DNA from: EB88 sp965199135
GTDB lineage: Bacteria > Acidobacteriota > Terriglobia > Terriglobales > Acidobacteriaceae
Assembly: GCA_965199135.1 (NCBI GenBank)
Contig: OZ240685.1
Span: 2,542,001-2,606,000 of the forward strand
Direction of reading: 5' to 3'
DNA: 64,000 nucleotides
The first letter of the stretch is position 1, and each line of letters begins with the position of its first letter. The notes under the pieces were generated by a model. That model saw nothing but the letters and a program-made list of their open reading frames with translations, was not told the origin of the DNA and made no database searches. Shown in pieces: positions 15,847 to 24,256 of this stretch. The translations under genes were made by a program, and so were the position numbers.

Positions 15847-16578
15847 ATGGAAGCATGTGAGATTCTTGCGATCGCTGCGCACCGGGACGACGTGGAGCAG
15901 ACCTGTGGCGGGACGCTGCTGCGGGCCCGCGCGCAGGGCAAGCGGACGGCGATCCTTGACCTGACGGCGGGGGAAGCCGGCACACGCGGCTCAGCGGAAG
16001 AGCGAGCGGCAGAAGCGCAGGCTGCCGCGGCAATCCTTGGTGTCTCGCATCGCGAGGCCTTGGACCTGCCGGACGGCGCCGTCACGAATACCTACGAGAA
16101 TCGGCTGAAGATTGTGCGGGTGATCCGGTCCCTCCAGCCGAGGGTAGCCATCCTGCCGTACTGGACAGCCCGCCATCCGGATCACAGCACCTGCTCGGTT
16201 CTCGGCTACGAAGCCTGCTTTCTTGCGGGTCTCCGGAAGCTCGTGACCCTGGATGACGCGGGGCGGGAACAGGCGCCGCACCGGCCTTTCAAGATTGTGT
16301 ACGCCAGCCTGTACGCGGATGTGCGGCCCTCGTTTGTGGTCGACATCACGCCGTACATCGAGCAGCGGCATCGATCGCTGATGGCCTATGGCTCGCAATA
16401 CGGCAACCAGCCAACCGGTGCCGGGCTGTTTGTTCCCGAGGAAGAGATTCGCGAGCGGACCTTCGCCGAGGCCCGGCACTACGGCCTGTTGGGGGGCGTC
16501 CGGTACGGGGAGCCCTTCGTGCAGAAGGAGGTCGGCCTGGTGGACGACCTCCTCGCACTGCCTGTGCAGTCGATCTAG
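15847..16578 (+). CDS. bshB1: BshB1-type GlcNAc-malate deacetylase (PIG-L family), bacillithiol synthesis
   Basis: 243 residues from ATG 15847 (GGGAG 9 nt upstream). Zinc-dependent LmbE/PIG-L deacetylase. The zinc motif reads AAHRDDVEQ (usual form AHPDDVE) with the third ligand in ARHPDHS. LDLTAGEAGTRGSAEERAAEA and LDLPDG are typical of BshB1, which removes the acetyl group from GlcNAc-malate on the way to the low-molecular-weight thiol bacillithiol. Other PIG-L specificities (for example mycothiol-like substrates) cannot be excluded. No bshA or bshC adjoins it. Convergent with the aldo/keto reductase, with a 4-nt gap. Confidence 0.88.
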   Translation: MEACEILAIAAHRDDVEQTCGGTLLRARAQGKRTAILDLTAGEAGTRGSAEERAAEAQAAAAILGVSHREALDLPDGAVTNTYENRLKIVRVIRSLQPRVAILPYWTARHPDHSTCSVLGYEACFLAGLRKLVTLDDAGREQAPHRPFKIVYASLYADVRPSFVVDITPYIEQRHRSLMAYGSQYGNQPTGAGLFVPEEEIRERTFAEARHYGLLGGVRYGEPFVQKEVGLVDDLLALPVQSI

Positions 16579-16582
16579 AGAG

Positions 16583-17593
16583 CTAGACGTTGATGGTGTG
16601 CATGAACGCCTCGGGGTAGCGGGTGCCGAGGGCAGCGCCGGAGGGCGCGATCTCGTCGATCTCCCGCAGTTCCCCGGCAGAGAATGTGATTGCTGACGCG
16701 GCGGCATTCTCTTCGAGGTACTTCACGCGCTTGGTACCGGGGATGGGGACGATGTCGTTGCCCTGCGCGTGCACCCAGGCGAGCGCGAGCTGCGAGGCAG
16801 CCACACCCTTGCGCCGGGCGAGGTCTTCGATCTTGGTCACAAGTTCGAGGTTCCGCTGAAAGTTCTCTCCTTGAAAACGGGGGTTTGAACGGCGCCAGTC
16901 ATCCTGCTCAAGATCGGACTCCTTCTTGATCTGCCCGGTCAGGAAGCCGCGGCCGAGCGGGGAGTAGGCCACAAAGCCGATGCCGAGCTCGCGGGTGAGC
17001 GCCAGCAGGCCGTCCTCAGGCTCCCGCGACCAGAGCGAGAACTCGGTCTGTAGTGCAGAGATGGGGTGGGTTTTGTGGGCCCGACGGATCGTTTCCGGGC
17101 CGGCCTCCGACAGGCCCAGGTAGCGCACCTTGCCCGCGTGAACAAGCTCTGCCATTGCGCCAACGGTCTCCTCAATCGGGACCCCGGGATCGACGCGATG
17201 CTGGTAATAGAGGTCGATCGTTTCGACGCCAAGCCGCTTCAGGCTGCCGTCGCAGGCCCGGCGCACATACTCCGGGCGGCCATTGATGACGCGCTTCGAG
17301 GGATCCTCCGGGTCGGTGGTGATGGCGAACTTGGTTGCGATCGTGATCTCATTGCGGCGTCCCTTGAAGACCCGGCCGAGCAGTTCCTCGTTGGTATGCG
17401 GGCCGTAGGCGTCCGAGGTATCCAGAAAGGTAATACCAAGCTCGATCGAGCGGTGCAACGTAGCGATCGACTCTGCCTCGTCGCGTCCGCCATAGAAGGC
17501 GGACATGCCCATGCAGCCCAGTCCTTGTTCTGAAACCGTGAGACCCTGGGTGCCGAGCTTGCGTTGCTGCTGTGTTGTTTGTGTCGCCGTCAT
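16583..17593 (-). CDS. Aldo/keto reductase
   Basis: 336 residues. NADPH-dependent TIM-barrel oxidoreductase of the AKR13/YakC-like type. Tetrad: Asp58 and Tyr63 (DTSDAYG), Lys88 (ATKFA), His131 (YYQHRVD). Cofactor end: IPIPGTKR-like VPIPGTKRVKYLEEN near the C-terminus. ATG 17593 is chosen because AGAGGA lies 7 nt upstream and the family starts at RKLGTQGLTVS; the longer frame to 17668 overlaps the region before phoB. Physiological substrate unknown. Confidence 0.93.
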   Translation of the reverse strand: MTATQTTQQQRKLGTQGLTVSEQGLGCMGMSAFYGGRDEAESIATLHRSIELGITFLDTSDAYGPHTNEELLGRVFKGRRNEITIATKFAITTDPEDPSKRVINGRPEYVRRACDGSLKRLGVETIDLYYQHRVDPGVPIEETVGAMAELVHAGKVRYLGLSEAGPETIRRAHKTHPISALQTEFSLWSREPEDGLLALTRELGIGFVAYSPLGRGFLTGQIKKESDLEQDDWRRSNPRFQGENFQRNLELVTKIEDLARRKGVAASQLALAWVHAQGNDIVPIPGTKRVKYLEENAAASAITFSAGELREIDEIAPSGAALGTRYPEAFMHTINV

Positions 17594-17755
17594 GCGTATC
17601 CTCTGCCTGTATTGGAGGCAAAAAGCAGGGACGGCGATGCTGAGTGGCTGCTCCCGATCAATTTTCATGCTGTGTTCGCATGCGGCTTGCGCCGACAGGT
17701 TAGGCTAGAGCCTGCTGCCGCGGTGTGCCCGTGTCTGGCAGAAAGGCCCTTACGC

Positions 17756-18460
17756 TTGAGCACGTCGGTTTTTGTTCTCGAAGATGACACGGATATCGCG
17801 CGGCTTGTGGAGCACCACCTCCAGGCTGCAGGTTATGCCCCCCGGTTGTTTCCCACGCCGGTTCATCTGATCTCCGAAGCCGAGCGCCAGGCGCCGGCAT
17901 TGTTTCTTCTCGACATCATGGTGCCGGGTGGAGACGGGCTCGAGGTCTGCCGCAAGCTGCGCGCCAACTCCCATCTGTCGACGATTCCCATCATCTTCAT
18001 GACGGCCAAGGCGTCGGAGAATGATCGTGTTCTTGGCCTTGAACTTGGTGCCGACGATTACATCACCAAGCCATTTGCGCCGCGTGAGCTGGTCGCTCGC
18101 GTGAAGGCTGTGTTGCGGCGCTTTGAGCGTCCTACCGGTCCGCAGACGATCACGTTTGAAGAAGTGATTATCGACGCGGGTGCGATGCAGCTCCGCGTTC
18201 GCGGCGAGCTGACCACCACCACCGCAACGGAGTTCCGGCTGCTCGACTACCTGGCTCGCCATCCTGGCCGCGTGTTCTCGCGGGATCATCTGCTCGACGC
18301 CGTCTGGGGCGATGCCCGCTTTGTGACGCCGCGATCCGTGGATGTGTATGTGCGTCGCATCCGCGAAAAGATCGAGATCGACCCGGAAAACCCGCGCTAC
18401 CTGAAGACCGTCCGTGGGGCGGGATACCGTTTCGAGATCCCCAAGGCTGCGCAGGCTTGA
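17756..18460 (+). CDS. phoB: Phosphate regulon response regulator PhoB (OmpR/PhoB family)
   Basis: 234 residues. Receiver domain 1-120 with acidic pocket EDD, phosphoacceptor Asp53 (LLDIMVPGGDG), Thr in FMTAKA and Lys in YITKPF. C-terminal winged helix 135-230 (TEFRLLDYLARHPGRVFSRDHLLDAVWG, RSVDVYVRRIREKIE, VRGAGYRF). TTG at 17756 is the start that begins the receiver correctly; AAAGG lies about 9 nt upstream. Sits first in a phoB-phoR-pstSCAB-phoU locus, so it is assigned to phosphate control rather than another OmpR system. A hairpin separates it from phoR. Confidence 0.93.
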   Translation: MSTSVFVLEDDTDIARLVEHHLQAAGYAPRLFPTPVHLISEAERQAPALFLLDIMVPGGDGLEVCRKLRANSHLSTIPIIFMTAKASENDRVLGLELGADDYITKPFAPRELVARVKAVLRRFERPTGPQTITFEEVIIDAGAMQLRVRGELTTTTATEFRLLDYLARHPGRVFSRDHLLDAVWGDARFVTPRSVDVYVRRIREKIEIDPENPRYLKTVRGAGYRFEIPKAAQA

Positions 18461-18466
18461 GGACTC

Positions 18467-18486
18467 GGCCGCAGCTCGCTGCGGCC
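18467..18486 (+). other. Hairpin between phoB and phoR
   Basis: Perfect 8-bp stem GGCCGCAG (18467-18474) and CTGCGGCC (18479-18486) with loop CTCG, followed by TGCTGCTTTAGG. The T-run is weak, so this may only lower readthrough into phoR or stabilise the phoB message. Confidence 0.6.
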
Positions 18487-18521
18487 TGCTGCTTTAGGAT
18501 GGGCCTGGGGTACCTGCTGCC

Positions 18522-20273
18522 ATGACCGGCCGTGTCTTCACCAAGCTGATGTTCTCGTTCATGCTGGTGCTCTGCATCGGCACGGCCATCCTGGATTTCA
18601 CGCTGCGCCGCATCGTGCAGCACTCGCTCTACCGCCAGTCGAGCGAGATCTACAACGCCAAATCTGTGCAGATGGCAGAGCAGATTGCGCGAACCCCCGC
18701 GACTGCGCTGCCTGCGATTGTTGAAGCACAAGCGATTGCAGCCAAGGCCGACGTCACCGTGCATGCGCCGGATGGAAGTCTCCTGGCGCGCGCAACGAGC
18801 GTGGCCGATGTTCCCGAGGAAGACAGCGGCACCGTCGCACGCGTGCATGCATTAGCGTTCCTGCGGAACGACCTGCTCGAGGTGCGTACGCCGGCGGGAC
18901 CCTACCAGGTTCGTATCGTCTTCTGGCTTGGCTCGCTGCGGACCACCCTTTCACTCCTGCGGCGCGACTTGCTTTACGCCTCGCTGATCGCGCTGTTTCT
19001 CGCGACCATCATGGCTGGCTTCCTTGCGGAACGCGTGGCACGACGCCTCGGTCGGATCGTGCGTTTCGCGAATCGCATCGCCGCTGGCGAGCTCTCGGCG
19101 CGTGTGGAAGAAGGCCGCCTCGACGAGATCTCCGAGGTAGCACACGCACTCGACAGCACCGCGGCGCGACTTGAGATGAGCTTTCGCGAACTGGATGGCT
19201 CGCGTCGCGAGCTTGCCGTGTTGCTCGACAGCATGCAGGAGGCGGTGGTGGGCATCTCGCCAACCGCGCAGATCACCTGGTCCAACACCAAGATGAAGTC
19301 GATCTCACCCTCGGTGCTGCGCGAGGGGCGCTCGCTGGTGGAGTGCATTCGCGACCCCGATGTGTTGCAGTGCGTCGATGTCGCACTGCGGCAGAGCGCC
19401 CTGGGCCGTGGCCGCGCCACGTCCTTTGTCCCCGGACGCACCTTTGCTGTGTCGGCTGCGCCGATGCCAGGCGGCGGCGCGGTGGTGGTGCTCCATGACG
19501 TGACCGAGATCGAGCGCGCGGAGCGGATGCGCCGTGACTTCGTCGCCAACGTCTCGCATGAGTTGCGCACGCCGCTTACCTCGATCACCGGGTATGTGGA
19601 AACTGTGATGGACAGCGAAGACCTCTTGTCGGACCAGGCGCGTGAGTTCCTGGGTATCGTGCTGCGCAATGCCAATCGAATGAACCGCCTCACGGCCGAC
19701 CTGCTGGCGCTGGCCAATGTGGAAGGGCGCGACTACCGGCTCCATCCGCAGCCCGTGCCCTCCGACATCCTGCTGCGCGATGCGCTCGACCTGCTTGCAG
19801 GCATGGCGATGGATTCGGGCATTGCACTCGAACTTGGCGAGTCTCCGCAGACCGCGGTGCTGGCTGACCTTGATGCCCTGGGCCAGGTCTTCGGCAACCT
19901 CATCGAGAACGCGATGAAGTACGGCAAGAGCGGCAGGCGGGTGCGTGTGAGCGCGCGCGACAAAGGCGAAGCTGTGGAATTTGCCGTGCAGGATTTCGGC
20001 CCGGGTATCGCCTCGGAACACCTGCAGCGGATCTTTGAGCGCTTCTACCGCGTCGACAAGGCTCGCTCGCGCGACTCGGGGGGAACGGGTCTTGGGCTCG
20101 CTATCGTGAAGCACATCATCCTTGCGCACGGCGGCGCGATCTGGGCGGAGAGCGAACTCGGCCAGGGCACGACGTTTTTTTTCACGCTGCCACACATCAG
20201 CAGGGAAACGCACGACGCACCGGATGCGCCAGGGGTTTCAGCCGCGCCCGTTGTCTCTGTGAACCTTTCGTAA
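18522..20273 (+). CDS. phoR: Phosphate regulon sensor histidine kinase PhoR
   Basis: 583 residues, inner membrane. First helix about 8-28, sensor loop about 30-145, second helix about 148-170 (LIALFLATIMAGFLAERV), HAMP 170-222, a PAS-like domain 228-325, HisKA with phospho-acceptor His346 in ANVSHELRTPLTS, then HATPase_c with N box NLIENAMKYG, G1 DFGPGI, F box FERFYRVD and G2 GGTGLGLAIVKH. Closely follows phoB (61 nt). Its sizeable extracytoplasmic loop differs from the very small one of Escherichia coli PhoR, resembling the Gram-positive type; Pi sensing is probably still through PhoU and Pst. Confidence 0.93.
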   Translation: MTGRVFTKLMFSFMLVLCIGTAILDFTLRRIVQHSLYRQSSEIYNAKSVQMAEQIARTPATALPAIVEAQAIAAKADVTVHAPDGSLLARATSVADVPEEDSGTVARVHALAFLRNDLLEVRTPAGPYQVRIVFWLGSLRTTLSLLRRDLLYASLIALFLATIMAGFLAERVARRLGRIVRFANRIAAGELSARVEEGRLDEISEVAHALDSTAARLEMSFRELDGSRRELAVLLDSMQEAVVGISPTAQITWSNTKMKSISPSVLREGRSLVECIRDPDVLQCVDVALRQSALGRGRATSFVPGRTFAVSAAPMPGGGAVVVLHDVTEIERAERMRRDFVANVSHELRTPLTSITGYVETVMDSEDLLSDQAREFLGIVLRNANRMNRLTADLLALANVEGRDYRLHPQPVPSDILLRDALDLLAGMAMDSGIALELGESPQTAVLADLDALGQVFGNLIENAMKYGKSGRRVRVSARDKGEAVEFAVQDFGPGIASEHLQRIFERFYRVDKARSRDSGGTGLGLAIVKHIILAHGGAIWAESELGQGTTFFFTLPHISRETHDAPDAPGVSAAPVVSVNLS

Positions 20274-20299
20274 ATTCAGGCCCCCATCACTCTTTCGCC

Positions 20300-20315
20300 A
20301 ACAGGTTGTAACAGG
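20300..20315. promoter_or_regulatory. Possible PhoB-binding direct repeat before pstS
   Basis: AACAGG TTGT AACAGG: two AACAGG hexamers 10 bp apart (20300, 20310). On the other strand this reads CCTGTT-ACAA-CCTGTT, similar to the CTGT-containing half-sites of PhoB boxes. Spacing is 10 rather than the 11 bp of enterobacterial boxes. Confidence 0.4.
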
Positions 20316-20355
20316 ACTCCCGCAGAATCCCACTGAGCGGAAAGTGAGATCTGGA

Positions 20356-21378
20356 ATGAAGATTGTTTCTCTTCTGGCAGGAGCCCTGATGGCGGGCACG
20401 TTCCTGACCGGTTTTGGCGTGAACGCAGTAGGGCAGAAACTGAACGGAGCCGGTGCGACGTTCCCTAACCCCATCTACTCCAAGTGGTTCAGTGAGTTCA
20501 GCGCGGCGCACCCCGGCGTCGAGATCAATTACCAGCCGATCGGCTCGGGCGGCGGTATTCGCCAGGTCACGAGCGGCACTGTGGACTTCGGCGCGACCGA
20601 CGGCCCCATGTCGAATGAGCAGCTGGCAAGCGCCAAGATCAAGGTGCAGCATATTCCGACGGTCATCGGCGCTGTGGTGCCGATCTATAACCTGCCTGGG
20701 GTCAACAAGGATCTGCGCTTTTCGCCCGATGTACTGGCCGACATCTACATGGGCCGGATCACCAACTGGAGCGATGCGCGCATTGCGAAGGACAACCCCG
20801 GCGTGTCACTGCCGAATACGGACATCATTGTCGTCCACCGTTCGGATGGCAGCGGCACGACCTTCATCTTCACCGACTACCTGTCCAAGGTAAGCCCGGA
20901 GTGGAAGAGCTCGATCGGGGCGAACACCGCGGTCTCCTGGCCAAAGGGTCTGGGTGGCAAGGGGAACGAAGCGATCGCTGGTCTCGTGCGCCAGATGCCA
21001 GGCGCGATTGGCTATGTTGAGCTGATCTATGCGCTGCAGAACAAGATTCCCTATGGCTACGTGAAGAACGCCTCGGGACAGTGGGTCAAGGCGAGCATCG
21101 AGGGCGTCGCCGCAGCAGCCGCAGCAGTCAAGACGATGCCCGCGGACTACCGCGTGTCGATCACCAACCAGATGGGCGCCACGGTGTACCCGATCTCGTC
21201 CTTCACCTGGCTGCTGATCCCGACCATGCAGCCTGATGCGAACAAGGAACGCGTACTGAAGGAGTTCCTGACCTGGATGCTGGATCACGGTGAGTCGGAA
21301 GCTTCGTCTCTCTACTATGCGCCGCTTCCGGCTTCGGTTGAGTCGAAGGTTCGTGCGACCATCGCGCAGATGAAGTAG
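20356..21378 (+). CDS. pstS: Phosphate ABC transporter, periplasmic phosphate-binding protein
   Basis: 340 residues from ATG 20356. Captures inorganic phosphate in the periplasm and delivers it to PstCA. Signal peptide about 1-26 (MKIVSLLAGALMAGTFLTGFGVNA). Mature part: LNGAGATFPNPIYSKW, QPIGSGGGIRQ, DFGATDGPM, and the phosphate-binding loop HRSDGSGTTFIFTDYL; C-terminal SFTWLLIPT. A GTG at 20344, four codons earlier, is also possible. No lipobox Cys, so it is a soluble binding protein. Two AACAGG repeats lie upstream. Confidence 0.96.
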   Translation: MKIVSLLAGALMAGTFLTGFGVNAVGQKLNGAGATFPNPIYSKWFSEFSAAHPGVEINYQPIGSGGGIRQVTSGTVDFGATDGPMSNEQLASAKIKVQHIPTVIGAVVPIYNLPGVNKDLRFSPDVLADIYMGRITNWSDARIAKDNPGVSLPNTDIIVVHRSDGSGTTFIFTDYLSKVSPEWKSSIGANTAVSWPKGLGGKGNEAIAGLVRQMPGAIGYVELIYALQNKIPYGYVKNASGQWVKASIEGVAAAAAAVKTMPADYRVSITNQMGATVYPISSFTWLLIPTMQPDANKERVLKEFLTWMLDHGESEASSLYYAPLPASVESKVRATIAQMK

Positions 21379-21430
21379 CAGAAGAAGTAGTTGTTCAGGG
21401 AGGGCGATCGCAAGGGGGGCTAAGAGGGGT

Positions 21431-21452
21431 TGTTAGCCTGCTGTTACCCTCT
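21431..21452. promoter_or_regulatory. Possible Pho box before pstC (11-bp repeats)
   Basis: TGTTAGCCTGC (21431-21441) is followed at once by TGTTACCCTCT (21442-21452): 11-bp period, TGTTA and CCT conserved. That period is the one used by tandem PhoB half-sites. Note that TGTTACCCT could also be read as an extended -10 box (TGnTAnnnT), and the same TGTTACCCTC occurs before priA, so a promoter role is an alternative. Confidence 0.45.
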
Positions 21453-21490
21453 GTGTGTCGCCCTTTCGGCTTTCCGCGAAATGGTCGGCG

Positions 21491-21507
21491 TTAACCTGTT
21501 GTTTAAC
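21491..21507. promoter_or_regulatory. Second repeat element before pstC
   Basis: TTAACCTGTTGTTTAAC: two TTAAC copies (21491-21495, 21503-21507) flanking CTGTTGT, 24 nt before the pstC GTG. Possible PhoB half-sites or a spacer of the pstC promoter region. Confidence 0.35.
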
Positions 21508-21530
21508 AAAGCTCGTTAGGGTGGACGCTG

Positions 21531-22598
21531 GTGGATAGTAAAGCACAGCAAGCACCGATACCTCGATTCGCTGATTCCTTGTCCCAGGCTGCACAGAGCG
21601 GTCCCACGCCAGCGGCACCATCGGCTGCGACCGCGGCTGAACCTTCGGCGATCCGTCAGTTCCTTTCGGGCCGAGGCAGCTCCGCAATGAGTGACAAGGC
21701 TTTCGGCGGCCTGATGTTCGTGTGCGCTCTCAGCATCTTCGCGATCGTTGCGTTGATTGCGACCGAACTCGTTCTCCGTTCCTCGCTCAGCCTCAAGAAG
21801 TTCGGCGTTGGCTTCTTCTACCATTCGGCCTGGAACCCCGTCACCGGCGACTACGGCGCGCTGCCCTTCATCTATGGAACGCTGGTTTCTTCGCTTGTTG
21901 CTCTCGTGATTGCGGTGCCTCTTTCGGTTGGTCTTGCAATCTTTCTGACCGAGATGAGCCCCAAGTGGCTGCGTTCGCCGCTTGCATTTCTTACGGAGTT
22001 GCTCGCTGCGATCCCCAGCGTGGTGTACGGGCTCTGGGCTGTTTTCGTGCTCGTCCCGCTGCTCCGCGAATACGTCAATCCGGTGCTGGGCAAGACGCTG
22101 GGCTGGACGACACTCTTCTCTGGTCCAAACTTCGGGATCGGCATGCTGGCAGCCGGTGTGATCCTCGCGATCATGATCCTGCCCATCATCTCGTCGCTCA
22201 CACGCGAGGTGATGAGTGCAGTGCCACATTCGCAGCGCGAAGCCGTGCTGGCGCTCGGGGCCACGCGCTGGGAGATGATTCGCGTCGGCGTTCTGCGCAA
22301 TGCGCGGATCGGCATCGTAGGCGCCGTGATCCTTGGCCTCGGCCGCGCCCTTGGTGAGACCATGGCCGTCACCATGGTGATCGGCAATCGCCCGGAGATT
22401 GCGCGCTCCCTCTTTGCGCCGGGCTACAGTATGGCCAGTGTTATCGCGAATGAGTTCAGCGAAGCCTCGGATGACCTCTACCTCAGTGCGCTGATCGAGA
22501 TTGGACTTGCGCTCTTCCTGGTCACGATCGTCGTCAATGCGTTTGCCCGCATCCTGGTCTGGGCTGTCACGCGCGGAGCACCAGCCCGTGCCGTCTAG
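21531..22598 (+). CDS. pstC: Phosphate ABC transporter permease PstC
   Basis: 355 residues, inner membrane, pairs with PstA. Hydrophilic N-terminal stretch of about 55 residues rich in Ala, Pro and Gln, longer than usual, then six helices. The permease EAA-type loop is ALGATRWEMIRVGVLRNARIGIVGAVILGLGRALGET. GALPFIYGTLVSS and AIPSVVYGLWAVFVL are PstC blocks. GTG start at 21531; a 152-nt gap after pstS holds candidate control sites, so pstCAB-phoU may also have its own promoter. Confidence 0.95.
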   Translation: MDSKAQQAPIPRFADSLSQAAQSGPTPAAPSAATAAEPSAIRQFLSGRGSSAMSDKAFGGLMFVCALSIFAIVALIATELVLRSSLSLKKFGVGFFYHSAWNPVTGDYGALPFIYGTLVSSLVALVIAVPLSVGLAIFLTEMSPKWLRSPLAFLTELLAAIPSVVYGLWAVFVLVPLLREYVNPVLGKTLGWTTLFSGPNFGIGMLAAGVILAIMILPIISSLTREVMSAVPHSQREAVLALGATRWEMIRVGVLRNARIGIVGAVILGLGRALGETMAVTMVIGNRPEIARSLFAPGYSMASVIANEFSEASDDLYLSALIEIGLALFLVTIVVNAFARILVWAVTRGAPARAV

Positions 22599-22620
22599 AA
22601 CCCAGGAAGGATCGACAGAG

Positions 22621-23496
22621 ATGCAGAGCCGGCTTGAAGCAAGTCGCAGCAACCAGACGCGTCGCCGCATCTCCAATCACTTCGCGACCGGGCTCTCGGT
22701 ACTCGCGACCATCCTCGTGGTCGCCCCGCTGGTGGCTATCTTCGGCTACCTGCTCTACAAGGGCGCGAGCTCGCTCAACGTCGCGTTCTTCACGCAGATT
22801 CCGAAGCCCGTCGGTGAAGTTGGCGGCGGCATGTCGAATGCCATCTCGGGTTCCGGCGTGATCCTCGCGCTTGGTAGCATCCTCGGTGTGCCGGTCGGAA
22901 TTGCGAGCGGCATCTTTCTCGCGGAGTTTGGCCGTGGAAGCCGGCTTGCAACGCTGGTGCGCTTCACGGCGGACGTACTCAACGGGGTCCCCTCGATCGT
23001 GATGGGCATCGCCGTGTACTCGCTGATCGTGCTGCCGCAGAAGCATTTCTCTGCGCTTGCCGGTGGTGTTGCACTCGGCATCATGATGATCCCGACGATC
23101 ACGCGGACAACCGAGGAAATGCTGCTGATGGTGCCGAACTCTGTGCGCGAAGCGGCGCTCGGCCTGGGCGTACCGAACTGGCGTTCTGTCTTGTCGATCA
23201 CGCTCAAGACGGCGTCCCCCGGGGTCATCACGGGGTGCATGCTGGCGTTTGCGCGGGTTGCCGGTGAGACAGCGCCGCTCCTGTTCACGGCTTTTGGCAA
23301 TAACTTCCGGAGCAGCAATCTCAACGAGCCAATCGCGGCGCTGCCACTGCAAATCTATGTGTACGCGATCTCGCCCTACGATGACTGGCACCGCCTGGCG
23401 TGGGCTGGCTCTCTGGTGCTGATCGTGTTGATTGTGGTCGCAGTTGCGCTGGTTCGCTACGTAACATCGCGTGGCATCTTGAAAGGGGCAAGCTAA
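22621..23496 (+). CDS. pstA: Phosphate ABC transporter permease PstA
   Basis: 291 residues from ATG 22621 (AGGAAGGA upstream); an open frame back to 22501 overlaps pstC and is not used. Six helices. PstA blocks: GVPSIVMGIAVYSLIVL, the coupling loop ALGLGVPNWRSVLSITLKTASPGV, FARVAGETAPLLFTA. Forms the channel with PstC; stop codon abuts the GTG of pstB, so the two are translationally coupled. Confidence 0.95.
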   Translation: MQSRLEASRSNQTRRRISNHFATGLSVLATILVVAPLVAIFGYLLYKGASSLNVAFFTQIPKPVGEVGGGMSNAISGSGVILALGSILGVPVGIASGIFLAEFGRGSRLATLVRFTADVLNGVPSIVMGIAVYSLIVLPQKHFSALAGGVALGIMMIPTITRTTEEMLLMVPNSVREAALGLGVPNWRSVLSITLKTASPGVITGCMLAFARVAGETAPLLFTAFGNNFRSSNLNEPIAALPLQIYVYAISPYDDWHRLAWAGSLVLIVLIVVAVALVRYVTSRGILKGAS

Positions 23497-24255
23497 GTGG
23501 GCGTCGGTATCGAGGTAAGCGAGCTGGATGCATGGTATGGCACCCACCAGACGCTCTTTAAGATCAATCTGAACATTCCGGCCAACCAGGCCACCGCGCT
23601 GATCGGCCCCTCGGGCTGTGGCAAGTCGACCTTTGTGCGCTGTCTCAACCGCATGCACGAGACCGCGGGTGCGGGTCGCGTCGAAGGCACAGTGCGCATC
23701 GGAAGCCTTGACATCTACAAGGATGCGGCGCCGGTCGAAATTCGGCGGCGTGTCGGCATGGTTTTTCAGCGGCCGAACCCATTTCCAACGATGTCGATTT
23801 ACGACAATGTTGCCTCCGGCCTCAAGCTGAATGGATTCAGCAATCGCCGTGTGCTGGACGAGATCGTCGAGCGTTCGCTCAAGCACGCCGCGCTGTGGGA
23901 AGAAGTCAAGGACGACCTCAAGAAGAAATCCGGCGCAAGCCTCTCGGGAGGCCAGCAGCAGCGGATGTGTATTGCACGCGCCATAGCGGTTGATCCGGAA
24001 GTATTGTTGATGGACGAGCCTGCCTCGGCTCTGGACCCTGTTTCCACCGCAAAGATAGAAGACTTGATCTTCGAGCTGAAGTCGCAGTACACCATTGTGA
24101 TCGTCACGCACAACATGCAGCAAGCTGCGCGCGTGGCCGAGCGCACCGGCTTCTTTCTCTCGGGCAAGCTCGTAGAGTTCGACGCAACCCATAAGATCTT
24201 CACGAATCCTGGTGACAAGCGCACCGAGGATTACATCACCGGCAGGTTTGGCTGA
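23497..24255 (+). CDS. pstB: Phosphate ABC transporter ATP-binding protein PstB
   Basis: 252 residues. ATPase of the Pst system. Walker A GPSGCGKST from residue 37, Q-loop in VFQRPNPFPTMSIYDNV (typical of PstB), signature LSGGQQQRMCIARA, Walker B VLLMDEPASALDP, H-loop VTHNMQQA. GTG start immediately after the pstA stop. Ends TGATATG, sharing the junction with phoU. Confidence 0.97.
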   Translation: MGVGIEVSELDAWYGTHQTLFKINLNIPANQATALIGPSGCGKSTFVRCLNRMHETAGAGRVEGTVRIGSLDIYKDAAPVEIRRRVGMVFQRPNPFPTMSIYDNVASGLKLNGFSNRRVLDEIVERSLKHAALWEEVKDDLKKKSGASLSGGQQQRMCIARAIAVDPEVLLMDEPASALDPVSTAKIEDLIFELKSQYTIVIVTHNMQQAARVAERTGFFLSGKLVEFDATHKIFTNPGDKRTEDYITGRFG

Positions 24256-24256
24256 T

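Noticed and set aside
22567..24192. Long minus-strand open frame (541 codons)
   Set aside because: Antisense to pstA and pstB, low-complexity Arg/His/Asp composition typical of complement frames in GC-rich DNA.
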